The notes under the pieces were generated by a model that saw only the letters and a list, made by a program, of their open reading frames with translations, did no database searches and was not told the origin of the DNA. A stretch of 64,000 nt of DNA from Castellaniella sp. GTDB lineage: Bacteria; Pseudomonadota; Gammaproteobacteria; Burkholderiales; Burkholderiaceae_B. Made by a program: the position numbers and the translations under genes. The first letter of the stretch is position 1. The number at the start of each line of letters is the position of its first letter. The stretch is taken from positions 1 through 64,000 of the forward strand of contig JAHRWZ010000016.1 in the NCBI GenBank assembly GCA_019104865.1, read 5' to 3'. This document shows, one piece after another, positions 1 through 9,516 of this stretch.

Positions 1-659
1 TCGTCCAGCGACAGGCAGGCGACGATGTCGGTGCGCGTGGCGGCGGTGGCGGTGGCCGTCAGGGCCACGCGTGGCACGCCGGGCCAGCGCTCGGCCAGCA
101 GTTTCAGTTCCTGATATTCCGGACGAAAGTCGTGACCCCACTGGGATACGCAATGGGCCTCGTCGATGGCGAACAAGGCAATGCGCCCGCCGTCCAGCAG
201 ATCCAGGCAGCGTGGGCTCAGCAGCCGTTCGGGGGCGACATACAGCAGGTCCAGCTCGCCGCGCAGGAAGGCGCGTTCGACCTCGCGCGCCTGGCCGGAT
301 GACTGGGTGGAATTCAGGAACGCGGCCCGCACACCCAGTTCCTGCAGTGCATCGACCTGATCCTGCATCAGCGCGATCAGCGGCGAAATCACCACGCCGG
401 TGCCGGCGCGCACCAGTGCCGGGATCTGATAGCACAGGGACTTGCCGCCGCCGGTCGGCATGAGCACCAGGGCGTCGCCACCCGCGATGATGTGCTCGAT
501 GATTGCCTGCTGTTCGCCTCGGAACGAGTCGTAGCCGAAGACTTCGCGCAAGGCGTCCAGTGCCGAGCCGTACCGTCTGGAGGCAGGGATGCCGGGAGCG
601 GCTTGTGCCGCGACAGGGGTGCCATCCTCGTCCCAGAACGGGATCGTGTCGTCGTGCAT
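1..659 (-). CDS. recQ: ATP-dependent DNA helicase RecQ, N-terminal part (cut by window edge)
   Basis: RecQ-family 3'-5' DNA helicase that acts in recombination and replication-fork repair. About 219 codons are visible, starting at the ATG at 657-659; the rest lies outside the window. The translation shows the Walker A motif MPTGGGKS near residues 67-74, the partner-strand motif [10 protein letters not shown], and the DEAH box with the RecQ aromatic-rich extension, [17 protein letters not shown], from about residue 166. The first 25 or so residues precede the family core and look like a short lineage extension. It lies 12 nt downstream of ruvA on the same strand, so it is probably the last gene of the ruvC-ruvA transcript. 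Family assignment is secure; only the C-terminal RQC/HRDC layout is unseen. Confidence 0.93.
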   Translation of the reverse strand, partial: MHDDTIPFWDEDGTPVAAQAAPGIPASRRYGSALDALREVFGYDSFRGEQQAIIEHIIAGGDALVLMPTGGGKSLCYQIPALVRAGTGVVISPLIALMQDQVDALQELGVRAAFLNSTQSSGQAREVERAFLRGELDLLYVAPERLLSPRCLDLLDGGRIALFAIDEAHCVSQWGHDFRPEYQELKLLAERWPGVPRVALTATATAATRTDIVACLSLD

Positions 660-671
660 GCCGATCCTGTC

Positions 672-1256
672 CTAGCCCCGGGAAAGCGCCTTCAGCGCCT
701 GGCGGATGCTTTCGGATACGTTCAAGCCTTCGGGCAGAGTTGCCGTGGCGCGCCGTGCTTCGGCGGCGGAATAGCCCAGGGCCTGCAGGGCATTGAGCAC
801 ATCGCTGTCGCCGCCCGCGATCGGGGCACCATCGGCGCGTGACGCGCCGGCCAGCGGGGTGAGCTTGTCGCGCAGTTCCAGCAGCAGGCGTTCGGCGGTC
901 TTCTTGCCGATGCCGGGTACCTTGACCAGGCGGCCGGATTCCTGACGATCGACGGCGTCGGCCAGGTCCTCGACGCTCAGGCCGGACAGCACGGCCAGGG
1001 CCGTGCGCGCACCGATGCCCGTGACCTTGATCAGTGCCCGGAAGGCGCTGCGTTCGGGGGCAGAGGCAAAACCGTAGAGCACATGGGCGTCTTCGCGGAT
1101 CGCCAGATGGGTGTGCAGGCTGACGGTCTGCCCGACCGCCGGCAGCTTATAGAGCGTGCTCATGGGCACGTCGATCTCGTAGCCCAGGCCGCCGGTCTGG
1201 ATGCAGACGGTGGGCGGGGTCAGTTCGACCAGGGTACCGGTGATGCGGCCGATCAT
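672..1256 (-). CDS. ruvA: Holliday junction branch migration protein RuvA
   Basis: RuvA binds four-way junctions and loads the RuvB motor. The 194-aa product has the family length. It starts [11 protein letters not shown] like most RuvA proteins, has the OB-fold N-terminal domain, two helix-hairpin-helix segments ([17 protein letters not shown] near residue 75 and [16 protein letters not shown] near residue 110), and a C-terminal three-helix domain after an acidic, glycine-rich linker ([16 protein letters not shown]). It follows ruvC by about 58 nt on the same strand and is followed by recQ. ruvB, the usual next gene, is not in the window. Confidence 0.96.
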   Translation of the reverse strand: MIGRITGTLVELTPPTVCIQTGGLGYEIDVPMSTLYKLPAVGQTVSLHTHLAIREDAHVLYGFASAPERSAFRALIKVTGIGARTALAVLSGLSVEDLADAVDRQESGRLVKVPGIGKKTAERLLLELRDKLTPLAGASRADGAPIAGGDSDVLNALQALGYSAAEARRATATLPEGLNVSESIRQALKALSRG

Positions 1257-1314
1257 GGCAGGCTCCGTGAATGAAAGGGTGGGGGGATGATCCGGGGCAT
1301 GGCTTGGGCGGTGT

Positions 1315-1863
1315 TCAGGAGATCAACCGCCCGGTGCGCAGGCGTCTTGTCCGGTGCGATAGCGTGTCGGGCGCCAGCGCCTGCAGCCGCCCGGCCAGGG
1401 GTGCGCAGTGGGCATGGCAGATGGCGCAGGCCAGCGCATCGGCCGCGTCGGGGGCCGGCTCGCCATCCAGGGTCAGCAGGTGGCGCACCATGGTCTGGAT
1501 CTGTTCCTTGGTGGCACGGCCCGTGCCGACCACGGCTTTCTTGATCTGCAGGGCGGTGTATTCCTGCACGGCCAGGCCACTGTCGGCCAGGGCGCAGAGT
1601 GCCGCGCCGCGCGCCTGGCCCAGCAGCAAGGTCGAGGCGGGGTTGGCGTTCAGGAACACCTTTTCCACCGCGGCTTGATCCGCCCGGGCGTCGCGCGCGA
1701 CTTCGCGCAGATTGTCCAGGATGATCTTCAGCCGGGCGTGCAGCGGCAGGGTGGGCGGCACGACAATGGTGCCGCTGGCCACATACCGCAGCCGGGACCC
1801 CTGGGCCTCGATGACCCCGAAGCCCGTGCGTCGCAAGCCCGGATCGACCCCCAGGATGCGCAT
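1315..1863 (-). CDS. ruvC: Crossover junction endodeoxyribonuclease RuvC
   Basis: RuvC resolves Holliday junctions by paired nicks. The 182-aa protein begins [14 protein letters not shown], which carries the first catalytic Asp (D7), and continues with the expected acidic residues: the Glu in AAVEKVFLN near residue 67, and the Asp pair in [12 protein letters not shown] near residue 140. Its ATG shares one base with the purH stop codon (TGATG arrangement at 1861-1865), so translation is probably coupled to purH. Length and residues fit an intact enzyme. Confidence 0.95.
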   Translation of the reverse strand: MRILGVDPGLRRTGFGVIEAQGSRLRYVASGTIVVPPTLPLHARLKIILDNLREVARDARADQAAVEKVFLNANPASTLLLGQARGAALCALADSGLAVQEYTALQIKKAVVGTGRATKEQIQTMVRHLLTLDGEPAPDAADALACAICHAHCAPLAGRLQALAPDTLSHRTRRLRTGRLIS

Positions 1864-3455
1864 CAGTGGCGGAAGTGGCGGGTGCCGGTGAAGACCATGG
1901 CGATGCCGCGTTCGTCGGCGGCCGCGATGACCTCGTCGTCGCGGATGCTGCCACCGGGCTGGATCACGCAGGTTGCGCCTGCGTCAGCCACCACATCCAG
2001 GCCGTCGCGAAACGGGAAGAAGGCATCCGACGCGACCGCCGAGCCTTGCAGGGACAGGCCGGCCTTTTCCGCCTTGATGGAGGCAATGCGCGCCGAATCG
2101 ATGCGGCTCATCTGGCCCGCGCCCACGCCCAGGGTCATGCTCTGCCCGCAGAACACGATCGCGTTGGATTTGACGTACTGGGCGACGTTCCAGGCGAACA
2201 GCAGGTCCTGCATCTGGGCCGCGGTCGGGGCCAGACGCGTGACGACCTTGACGTCGGCTTCGGTGGCGGTGTGGCCGTCCGGGTCCTGCACCAGCCAGCC
2301 GCCGCCGACCCGTTTGACATCGAAGGGGTTGCGGGCGGCACCGGCACGGACTTCCAGCACACGGACATTTTTCTTCGCTGACAGCACCGCCAGCGCCGCG
2401 CCGGTGTAAGCCGGGGCGATCAGGACTTCCAGGAATTGTTCGCTGACCGCGTGGGCGGTGGCTTCGTCGACCGGCGTGTTGAAGGCGATGATGCCGCCGA
2501 AGGCCGAGGTCGGATCGGTCTTGAATGCCTGGCGATAGGCGGCGAGCGCATCGGCGCCCAGAGCGACGCCGCAGGGGTTGGCGTGTTTGACGATGACGCA
2601 GGCCGTCGTCGGGAAGCTGCGTACGCATTCCAGGGCGGCATCCGCGTCGGCGATGTTGTTGTAGGACAGTTCCTTGCCCTGGATCTGGCGATAGCCGGCC
2701 AGCAGGCCCTCGCCGACCTGGAGGTCATGATAGAAGGCGGCGCCCTGATGCGGGTTCTCGCCGTAGCGCAGGGCTTGCTGGCGTCGCATCTGGACGGTCA
2801 GCACGCGCGGCCAGGGCTCGCGTTCGGGAACTTTGGCGGGGGCCGGTTCGCGGGTGGCCAGGCTGCTGAGATAGGCTGCGATCGCGCCGTCGTAGGCAGC
2901 GGTATGGGCATAGACCTTGGCGGCGAGTTCCAGTCGCAGGCCGTAGGACGGCTGATGGGCCGGACCGTCCATGTCGGCCAGTACGCGCGGATAGTCTGCC
3001 GGGTCGATCACGACGGTCACGCCGCCCTGTTCGGAGCCATGATTTTTCGCGGCCGAGCGCAGCATGGCCGGCCCGCCGATGTCGATGTTCTCGATGGCAT
3101 CGGCCAGGATGCAGTCCGGGTTGGCGATCGTCTGCAGGAACGGGTACAGGTTGACCACCAGCAGATCGATCGGGGGGATGTTCTGTTCCTTCAGGGTGCG
3201 CATGTGTTCCGGATCGTCGCGGCGCGCGAGCAGCCCCCCATGGATGCGGGGGTGCAGGGTCTTGACCCGGCCGTCCAGGATTTCCGGCGAGCCGGTGTGG
3301 GTGGCGACTTCGGTCACCTGCAGGCCCGCGTCGCGCAGCAGGCGTGCGGTGCCGCCGGTCGACAGCAGGGATACCCCGCGCTGGGCCAGCGCCTGGGCGA
3401 ATTCGAGGACGCCCGATTTGTCGGACACGGAGATCAAAGCAGTCTGGATGGTCAT
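1863..3455 (-). CDS. purH: Bifunctional AICAR transformylase / IMP cyclohydrolase PurH
   Basis: PurH catalyses the last two steps of IMP synthesis: formyl transfer to AICAR and ring closure. The 530-aa product has the normal length. The N-terminal MGS-like cyclohydrolase domain opens with [18 protein letters not shown] and contains the [13 protein letters not shown] phosphate-binding loop; the C-terminal transformylase domain contains [14 protein letters not shown] and the Lys-His pair in [13 protein letters not shown]. It is downstream of fis (47 nt) and overlaps ruvC by one base. The fis-purH-ruvC order is typical of Burkholderiales. Confidence 0.96.
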   Translation of the reverse strand: MTIQTALISVSDKSGVLEFAQALAQRGVSLLSTGGTARLLRDAGLQVTEVATHTGSPEILDGRVKTLHPRIHGGLLARRDDPEHMRTLKEQNIPPIDLLVVNLYPFLQTIANPDCILADAIENIDIGGPAMLRSAAKNHGSEQGGVTVVIDPADYPRVLADMDGPAHQPSYGLRLELAAKVYAHTAAYDGAIAAYLSSLATREPAPAKVPEREPWPRVLTVQMRRQQALRYGENPHQGAAFYHDLQVGEGLLAGYRQIQGKELSYNNIADADAALECVRSFPTTACVIVKHANPCGVALGADALAAYRQAFKTDPTSAFGGIIAFNTPVDEATAHAVSEQFLEVLIAPAYTGAALAVLSAKKNVRVLEVRAGAARNPFDVKRVGGGWLVQDPDGHTATEADVKVVTRLAPTAAQMQDLLFAWNVAQYVKSNAIVFCGQSMTLGVGAGQMSRIDSARIASIKAEKAGLSLQGSAVASDAFFPFRDGLDVVADAGATCVIQPGGSIRDDEVIAAADERGIAMVFTGTRHFRH

Positions 3456-3502
3456 GGCAGCGAGAGAAAAAAGGAAAAGGGTGGCCGGCCGTCGGCCAGG
3501 GA

Positions 3503-3742
3503 TCAGGCCGTCAGCTGATGAACCTGGAGTTTCTTGCGCAAAGTGCCGCGGGTGATGCCGAGCATGTCGGCGGCGCGCGTCTGGTTGCCTTCAGTGCGTT
3601 CCATCGCGACCAGCAGGACGGTGCGTTCGACGCAGAGGTTGACCATGGCCAGCATGTCGTTGGGCGCGGATTCCCCGAGGTCTTCGAAGTAGCGGTCGAG
3701 CTGGTCGCGAACGGCTTGTTCCAGGGGCGTGGTGGTAGGCAT
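3503..3742 (-). CDS. fis: Fis-family DNA-binding protein
   Basis: Small nucleoid-associated regulator of the Fis family, 79 aa from the ATG at 3740-3742. A TTG start 9 nt upstream is possible but would only add MLP. The C-terminal helix-turn-helix is clear: [18 protein letters not shown] followed by [14 protein letters not shown]. The N-terminal part is the dimerisation helix region. It sits between dusB (37 nt upstream) and purH, which is the standard dusB-fis arrangement of proteobacteria and supports co-transcription with dusB. Confidence 0.93.
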   Translation of the reverse strand: MPTTTPLEQAVRDQLDRYFEDLGESAPNDMLAMVNLCVERTVLLVAMERTEGNQTRAADMLGITRGTLRKKLQVHQLTA

Positions 3743-3779
3743 GGGTAACAAATTCAGAGAAATGTCAGGATGAAGGATT

Positions 3780-4793
3780 TCAGTGTAAGACAGGGATTGC
3801 GGGTGCGTCAGCGGATTGCTCTTCCAGCCAGCGGCGCAGCGCGCGGGATTGTTGTTCGGTGCTGCCTAGTGTCATGATCGCGGGCAGCAGCGCATCGGTG
3901 CCGGGCAGATCCGCCAGATACCAGCCGATGTGCTTGCGGGCCGTGCGCACCCCGGTGTATTCGCCGTAGAACGTGTAGTGGTCTTCGAGGTGGCTGAGCA
4001 GATGCTCGCGCAATTCGCCATACGTGGGTGGCGGCAGATGCGTGCCGTGCGCCAGATAGTGAGCGATTTCACGGAAGATCCAGGGACGGCCCTGGGCGGC
4101 GCGACCGACCATGATTGCGTCGGCCCCAGTGTAGTCCAGAACCCGCCGGGCTTTTTCGGGGCTGTCGATATCGCCATTGGCGATCAGGGGGATGCGGATG
4201 GCTTGCCGGACGTCGCGGATGGTGTCGTATTCCGCCTCGCCGGTGTACAGGTCGCAGCGGGTGCGCCCGTGCAGGGTCAGGGCGGCGATGCCGCAGTCTT
4301 CCGCCAGCCGGGCGACCCGGACGGCATTGCGGCTGTCGCGGTCCCAGCCGGTGCGGGTCTTCAATGTGACCGGGATGCCCAGGGGTGCGCAGGCGGCCAC
4401 GACGCGCTGAAGGATGCGGGCAACAAGCGCCTCGTCGCGCAGCAGGGCGGACCCGGAAGCGACGTTGCAGACTTTCTTGGCCGGACAGCCCATGTTGATG
4501 TCGATGATGCGCGCGCCTTTGCGGACGTTGAACAGGGCGGCCTCGGCCAGCATGTCCGGGTCGGCCCCGGCGATCTGCACGGCGACTGGATCCGGCTCGC
4601 CGGTGTGGTCCAGCCGCCGGGATGTCTTCACGCTGTCCCACAGACGCGGATTGCTGGCGGCCATTTCCGAGACGGCATAGGCAGCCCCCAACGCCTTGCA
4701 CAGGCGTCGATAGGGGCGGTCGGTGACCCCCGCCATGGGGGCCACGCAGACCGGGTGGGGCAGGGTCCAGGTTCCGATGCGCATGACCGACAT
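3780..4793 (-). CDS. dusB: tRNA-dihydrouridine synthase B
   Basis: FMN-dependent reductase that makes dihydrouridine in the tRNA D-loop. The 337-aa protein starts MSVMRIGTWTLPHPV. The open frame runs about 525 nt further upstream, but that part is antisense-frame readthrough inside the ubiH-like gene and is not coding. Diagnostic segments are the FMN-site VCVAPMAGVTDRPYR, the active-site INMGCPAKKV with the catalytic Cys, the FMN-phosphate segment TLKTRTGWD, LTLHGRTRCDLYTG, and IANGDIDSPEKA. It is followed by fis, the conserved partner gene. Confidence 0.94.
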   Translation of the reverse strand: MSVMRIGTWTLPHPVCVAPMAGVTDRPYRRLCKALGAAYAVSEMAASNPRLWDSVKTSRRLDHTGEPDPVAVQIAGADPDMLAEAALFNVRKGARIIDINMGCPAKKVCNVASGSALLRDEALVARILQRVVAACAPLGIPVTLKTRTGWDRDSRNAVRVARLAEDCGIAALTLHGRTRCDLYTGEAEYDTIRDVRQAIRIPLIANGDIDSPEKARRVLDYTGADAIMVGRAAQGRPWIFREIAHYLAHGTHLPPPTYGELREHLLSHLEDHYTFYGEYTGVRTARKHIGWYLADLPGTDALLPAIMTLGSTEQQSRALRRWLEEQSADAPAIPVLH

Positions 4794-4813
4794 TGTAGAA
4801 GCTGCGGCCTGGG

Positions 4814-5965
4814 TTACAGGCGCTGGCCCTGCAGCAGATGGCGGGCCAGTGGCTTGCGCAGCATCGGCAGCAGGTCCATCGCGGCCAACCCCAGGCCGCA
4901 GGCATGGCGCACCAGCGGGTTGCCCGTGGCGAACAGGCGCGGCAGGGTATCGGTGATCCCGAGGGTCAGCCCGCGATCCAGGCGGCGCTGCCGGGCATAG
5001 TGTTCCAGCAGGGGCTGGACTGGCTGTTCTGGCGTGGCCAGCCAGGGCTGCAGGATGTGCGCCAGCTGGGCCGCGTCGCGCAGCCCCAGGTTCAGCCCCT
5101 GGCCGGCCACCGGGTGCAGAGTCTGGGCGGCATTGCCGACAGCCACGATGCCCGCGCCCTGCAGACTGGGCCCCGCATGCAGGGACAAGGGGAACGTGCT
5201 GGCGGCGCCGACCCGGCATAGCCGGCCCAGGCGCTGGCCGAATGCGGCCTGCAGGGCGTGGTCGAAGGCGGCTTCCGGCAGGGTGGACAGCGCCTGGGCC
5301 TGTGCGGGGCGGGCGCACCAGACCAGGCTGTAGAGATCATGGCCGGCCGGATGCGGCAACAGGGCCAGTGGCCCGGTGCGGGTGAAGCGTTCGAAGGCGC
5401 GCCCCGGGATCGGGCTGGCGGCCCGCACCGTGGCCAGTACCGCCTGCTGGTCGTAGTCGCGGCGCAGCCCCTGGGGCTGTGCGCCGTCCGATATCAGGAC
5501 CAGGCGGCTGGTGGCCGGGCCGTCGGCCAGCCGCAAGGTGACTGGCTGCCCGGCTTGCGGGCGGGGGGGGCGCTCGGCGATGTGTCGCACACCGCTGCGC
5601 GCGACGGCGGCATGCAGGGATTCGAGCAGATCATCGTAGGCCACTACGCTGCCCAGGCGGGGGACGGCGAGTTCCGCTTGGTCGATCAACGTGCGCCCCA
5701 GGTGCCCGGCCTGCGAGACGTGAACGGTGAGAATGTCGGCCGCCCGAGCCGGCCAGGCGTCCAGATGCCGCAGCAGCTGGCGGCTGCCGTGGTTCAGGGC
5801 CAGGGCGCGCGGATCGATCGATTGTCCGGGTGCGCGGGCCGCCGGGGCCGGACCCATCAGCGCGATGCGGTCCGGATGCGGTGCGGCGCGTGCCAGGCCG
5901 AGGGCCAGCACACAGCCCACCGGGCCGGAACCGAGAATCACGAGGTCATAGGTCGGGGCTGACAT
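4814..5965 (-). CDS. ubiH: FAD-dependent ubiquinone-pathway hydroxylase (UbiH/UbiF/COQ6 family)
   Basis: Flavoprotein monooxygenase of the ubiquinone hydroxylase family, 383 aa. The N-terminal dinucleotide fold reads DLVILGSGPVGCVLALGLA (residues 6-24). The second FAD motif is GIVAVGNAAQTLHPVAGQGLNLGLRD near residue 275, where the family signature is GDAAH; here Asp-Ala-Ala-His is replaced by Asn-Ala-Ala-Gln, an unusual pair of changes. An RALALN-type segment follows SIDPRALALNHGSRQLL near residue 50. The gene ends 20 nt before dusB. Which ring position it hydroxylates (UbiH, UbiI or UbiF role) cannot be told from sequence alone, so the symbol is tentative. Confidence 0.8.
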   Translation of the reverse strand: MSAPTYDLVILGSGPVGCVLALGLARAAPHPDRIALMGPAPAARAPGQSIDPRALALNHGSRQLLRHLDAWPARAADILTVHVSQAGHLGRTLIDQAELAVPRLGSVVAYDDLLESLHAAVARSGVRHIAERPPRPQAGQPVTLRLADGPATSRLVLISDGAQPQGLRRDYDQQAVLATVRAASPIPGRAFERFTRTGPLALLPHPAGHDLYSLVWCARPAQAQALSTLPEAAFDHALQAAFGQRLGRLCRVGAASTFPLSLHAGPSLQGAGIVAVGNAAQTLHPVAGQGLNLGLRDAAQLAHILQPWLATPEQPVQPLLEHYARQRRLDRGLTLGITDTLPRLFATGNPLVRHACGLGLAAMDLLPMLRKPLARHLLQGQRL

Positions 5966-6047
5966 GGCAGTGGACGATCAGGGAAAACGCTCATTTTAGA
6001 ATGCTTTAAACTAAGCGGATTGCGTTTTTCCGATCTGTCGGCCCCTC

Positions 6048-6899
6048 ATGGACCCGCTTGCCTGGCTGCAGCCCTGGGAATTCTCTCCCGTCCTGGTCAT
6101 GGCCTTTCTGGCCTCGGCATGGCTGTTCGTGCGCGGGCGGCAGGTGCATCGGGTGGGGCGCGCGCGTCAGGCCCTGTTCTGGATCGGCTGGGTATTGCTG
6201 TACTTGTCCCTGCACACCCGCGTCGATTATTACGCCGAACGCATGTTCTTCATTCACCGCCTGCAGCATCTGGTGCTGCACCACCTCGGGCCGTTGCTCG
6301 TCATGGGGGCGTATCCGGGGCAGGTGATGCGCGCGGGGCTGCCGCCGGCCTGGCGTACGCGCCTGGCCGCCGCTCGTCGTCGCCCGCTGTTGCGCGGCCT
6401 CGAAACTCTCGCCACGCATCGTTTCCTGATTCCTTTTCTGTTTGTGGTGCTGGTGCTGGTCTGGCTGGAGCCCACCGTCCAGTTCTACTCCATGCTGGAC
6501 TGGCGTATCTACCGGTTCATGAACTGGTCGGTCGTCATCAGCGGGCTGCTCTACTGGAACCTAATCCTCGACCGGCGACCCCATCCGCCAGCGGTCATGT
6601 CGGCGGGTGGCCGGGTGTTTTCCCCGGTATTCACCATGGTGCCGCAGATGGTGGCCGGCGCCGCGATCGCCTTCACCACCCACGACCTTTACCCCGTATT
6701 CGAATTGTGCGGGCGCGCGCTGCCCAGTTTCGGGGCACTCGACGATCAGGTGATCGGCGGGCTGATCATGTGGGTGCCTGCGGGGCTGATCGAGTCCTTC
6801 GGGCTTCTTTATGCCCTGGGGACGCTGATGCGCTTATCGTCGCGTGGGCGTCTGCCGCCACGCAGGCGGCGCGTGGCGCGCCAGCCGGCCGGCGCCTGA
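6048..6899 (+). CDS. caa3-type CtaG-like cytochrome oxidase assembly membrane protein
   Basis: Integral membrane protein of 283 aa with about seven hydrophobic segments, resembling the Caa3_CtaG family linked to cytochrome c oxidase assembly. The family's histidine-rich segment is present: FFIHRLQHLVLHHLGPLLVM (near residue 67), where His side chains may bind metal, and SPVFTMVPQMVAGAAIAFTTHDLYPV later. The C-terminus is short and very basic (RGRLPPRRRRVARQ). It is divergent from the ubiH-like gene and 12 nt upstream of the BepA-like protease gene, which suggests co-transcription. No oxidase subunit genes are nearby, so its partner is unknown. Confidence 0.78.
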   Translation: MDPLAWLQPWEFSPVLVMAFLASAWLFVRGRQVHRVGRARQALFWIGWVLLYLSLHTRVDYYAERMFFIHRLQHLVLHHLGPLLVMGAYPGQVMRAGLPPAWRTRLAAARRRPLLRGLETLATHRFLIPFLFVVLVLVWLEPTVQFYSMLDWRIYRFMNWSVVISGLLYWNLILDRRPHPPAVMSAGGRVFSPVFTMVPQMVAGAAIAFTTHDLYPVFELCGRALPSFGALDDQVIGGLIMWVPAGLIESFGLLYALGTLMRLSSRGRLPPRRRRVARQPAGA

Positions 6900-6911
6900 A
6901 CGAGGGGTCCC

Positions 6912-8396
6912 ATGAAGGGTGGAAATCGGGTGCGGCAAGCGGGGCGGGCACTGTGTCTGGTGGGCGCGCTGGCGTGCGCGCTGCCAGCCTGGGGGCAGCC
7001 GATGGGGCTGCCGTCGCTGGGGGCGGTCTCCTCGGCCGAATTGTCTCCCGTCGTCGAACGGACACTGGGCCAGGCCATCATGGAAGAAGGCCGTCACGAT
7101 CCCACCTACATCGCCGATCTGGACGTCAACCAATATCTGACCGGCCTGGGCCGCCGGCTGGCCGCCCATGCCCCGCAGCCGCTCAGCCAGACCATCACCG
7201 TGTTCGCGGTGCGCGATCCGTCCATCAACGCCTTCGCCTTGCCCGGTGGGTTCATCGGGGTCAACAGCGGCCTCGTCGTGGGGGCGCAGAGCGAATCCGA
7301 ACTTGCCGGCGTGCTAGCACACGAGATCGGTCACGTCATGCAGCGCCACATTGCGCGCGGCATCGCCCAGCAATCCGAGGGTACCGGCCTCATGGTCGCC
7401 AGCCTGATTGGTGCCTTGCTGGCCGGGCTGGCGGGTCAGGGTAATCTGGCCATGGGGGTGGCCGCGTTCGGCCAGGCCGCGACCATCGACCGCCAACTGG
7501 GCTTTTCCCGGGGCGCCGAACAAGAGGCGGACCGGGCCGGGTTCCAGATGATGCGCCAGGCCGGTTTCGATCCGCACGGCATGCTCGACATGTTCCGGCG
7601 CCTGATGAATGCGTCGCGCCTGAATGAAGGCCATGGCGGCGGCTATGCATCGACACACCCGTTGTCCATTCAGCGGCTGTCCGACATCGAGAACCGCTTG
7701 GCGGAATTGCCGCCCGCGACTGTGCGTGTCGATCCCGAGTTCTGGTTCGTGCGCACACGTCTCGCGCTGATCCAGTCCCGTGGCAACGAGGACCGTCAAC
7801 GGCTTGTCGAGATCCTGAGAAGCGACGTTCGCGATCGGCAAGGCGCCCGCAAGGCGGCTGCGCTCTACGGGCTGGCATGGCTGGACTGGAAGGCGGGTCA
7901 TGCGGCGGATGCCGAACGGCAACTGGCGGCGGCACGGGAGATCCAGCTGGCACCGCAGGTGGACATCCTGGCGATCCAGTTAGCGCAATCCCGGGGATCC
8001 ATGGCTGCGGTGGATGCGGCGGCGCAAGCCTGGAAGCGATGGCCGGACAGCCAGGCCGTGGCCCAGGAACGTGCCCGCGCCCTGCAGTCCGCGGGTCAGG
8101 ATCAGGCCGCGGTCGCCTTTTTGCGAGCCGCCGTCAAGCAGTGGCCCCAGATTCCGGAATTCCAGCAGTTGCTCGCCAACGGCCTGGAGCGTTTGGGTGA
8201 CCATATCGAGGCGCACGAGGCCATGGCGTCCTATTTCGAACAGACGGGCGCCTTGCCCACCGCCGTGGAACACCTGCAGCAGGCGCGCAGCTTGTCGAAG
8301 GATTTCTACGTCCAGTCGCGGCTGGACATGCGCATCCGCGCTTTGCGCGAGCAGCTGGATACGCAGCGTGCCTTGCTGGCGCCATACAAGAAATAA
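6912..8396 (+). CDS. bepA: Periplasmic BepA-like M48 metalloprotease with TPR tail
   Basis: The 494-aa protein begins with a signal peptide (positively charged KGGNRVRQAGR, hydrophobic core, cleavage after AWG). The M48 zinc protease domain carries VLAHEIGHVMQRH near residue 135 and the second ligand segment GFSRGAEQEADRAGFQMM near residue 198. The C-terminal half is helical with TPR-like repeats, as in BepA, which degrades or chaperones mis-assembled outer-membrane proteins such as LptD. The RBS GAGGGG precedes the ATG. The stop codon lies one base from the stop of the convergent YheT-type gene. Confidence 0.88.
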   Translation: MKGGNRVRQAGRALCLVGALACALPAWGQPMGLPSLGAVSSAELSPVVERTLGQAIMEEGRHDPTYIADLDVNQYLTGLGRRLAAHAPQPLSQTITVFAVRDPSINAFALPGGFIGVNSGLVVGAQSESELAGVLAHEIGHVMQRHIARGIAQQSEGTGLMVASLIGALLAGLAGQGNLAMGVAAFGQAATIDRQLGFSRGAEQEADRAGFQMMRQAGFDPHGMLDMFRRLMNASRLNEGHGGGYASTHPLSIQRLSDIENRLAELPPATVRVDPEFWFVRTRLALIQSRGNEDRQRLVEILRSDVRDRQGARKAAALYGLAWLDWKAGHAADAERQLAAAREIQLAPQVDILAIQLAQSRGSMAAVDAAAQAWKRWPDSQAVAQERARALQSAGQDQAAVAFLRAAVKQWPQIPEFQQLLANGLERLGDHIEAHEAMASYFEQTGALPTAVEHLQQARSLSKDFYVQSRLDMRIRALREQLDTQRALLAPYKK

Positions 8397-8397
8397 A

Positions 8398-9516
8398 TCA
8401 CCCGCCTGTCCGGAAGAAATGCAGCAGCCGCATCGGCAGCCAGCGTAGATTGCCGGGGAACATGCCAGTCACGAAGGCGGCATGCCCTCCCTGGCCTGGC
8501 TGGTGCAGCAGCACGTCGCCGGATGTATCCCGGCTGCCGGGCAGGGATGCCTCGGGGACGAACGGATCATTGCGGGCGTTCAGGATCAGCGTCGGGACGC
8601 GGATGCCGGGCAGCAGCGGCAGGCTGGCCGCGCGGGTCCAATAATCCAGCGCGTTGCGGTAACCATGCATGGGGGCGGTGTACAGATCGTCGAATTCGCG
8701 CAGGCTGCGCATGTGCTGGGTGCGCATGACGTCGATGGAACCGGGAAATTCCTGGGCCTTTTCGAAGATCTTGCGGCGGATGCTGTGCAGGAAATACCGC
8801 GAATATAGCTGTCGCCCCAGGAAAGTGTCCGAGAGGCGCTGGCCGCAGGCCGGCAGGTTCATGGGGACGGACACCGCGGCCGCGGCCTGAAGCCCCTGGA
8901 TACCGCGACCGGCCTCGCCCAGATGCTTGAGCAGGGCGTTGCCGCCCAGCGAGACGCCGACGGCATGCCAGCGGGCCTGTGGCAGTCGGCTGCGGACGTG
9001 ATCCAGCATGAAGGCGATTTCGGCCGAGTCGCCGCTGTAGTAGGCGCGCGCCATTCGGTTGGGCACCCCCGAGCAACCACGGAAATGCGCGGCCACCACG
9101 ATCCAGCCCTGGCTGCGAAAGGCATGGGCGATGGCCTGCATGTATGGGCTCAGGCTGTTGCCTTCGAGCCCGTGAAACAGGATCAGCGCTGGACTGTCGG
9201 CAGGCAGTCGCGACCAGTCGGCGATATCGAGCCAGCGCCGCGCCGCGGTGCCCACCAGCCCGGATTCGTGCGGGGTCGGTTGGCCGTCCGGCTGTTCGTT
9301 GGGGTTGAGCCCCGGGCCGCACCAGTCCAGGTCCACGAAGTCGCCGTCGGGGGTGTCCACACGCTCGCGGACGAACCAGATCGCCGGATGCTGCGCGCAG
9401 AAGGCGCCGTACAGCGTCTGGGCATGCCCGCCCGGCAGCCAGACCGGAACCGGGCAGTGGCTGGTGTCGACGCGGGCTGACGGGTCAGAGACGGATGCCG
9501 GCCTGTTCGTGGCCAT
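8398..9516 (-). CDS. yheT: YheT-family alpha/beta hydrolase
   Basis: Predicted esterase-like hydrolase of the YheT/ABHD1-3 group, 372 aa. The family N-terminal signature WLPGGHAQTLYG is present at about residue 26, followed by ALILFHGLEGNSLSPYMQ (oxyanion region), the nucleophile elbow GVSLGGN with the catalytic Ser, NARNDPFVP with the acid, and QGGHAAFVTG with the His, so the triad is complete. The start overlaps the upstream zinc-protein gene by 32 nt; no later start fits better. It looks like the third gene of an ilvE-zinc protein-yheT operon. The natural substrate of the family is not established. Confidence 0.85.
   Translation of the reverse strand: MATNRPASVSDPSARVDTSHCPVPVWLPGGHAQTLYGAFCAQHPAIWFVRERVDTPDGDFVDLDWCGPGLNPNEQPDGQPTPHESGLVGTAARRWLDIADWSRLPADSPALILFHGLEGNSLSPYMQAIAHAFRSQGWIVVAAHFRGCSGVPNRMARAYYSGDSAEIAFMLDHVRSRLPQARWHAVGVSLGGNALLKHLGEAGRGIQGLQAAAAVSVPMNLPACGQRLSDTFLGRQLYSRYFLHSIRRKIFEKAQEFPGSIDVMRTQHMRSLREFDDLYTAPMHGYRNALDYWTRAASLPLLPGIRVPTLILNARNDPFVPEASLPGSRDTSGDVLLHQPGQGGHAAFVTGMFPGNLRWLPMRLLHFFRTGG

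Noticed and set aside
4794-5318. 525-nt upstream extension of the dusB frame.
   Set aside because: It lies inside the ubiH-like gene in another frame; DusB homology begins at MSVMRIG.
6020-7444. Plus-strand open frame overlapping the CtaG-like and BepA-like genes.
   Set aside because: It is out of frame with two genes that carry clear motifs and membrane or signal segments.
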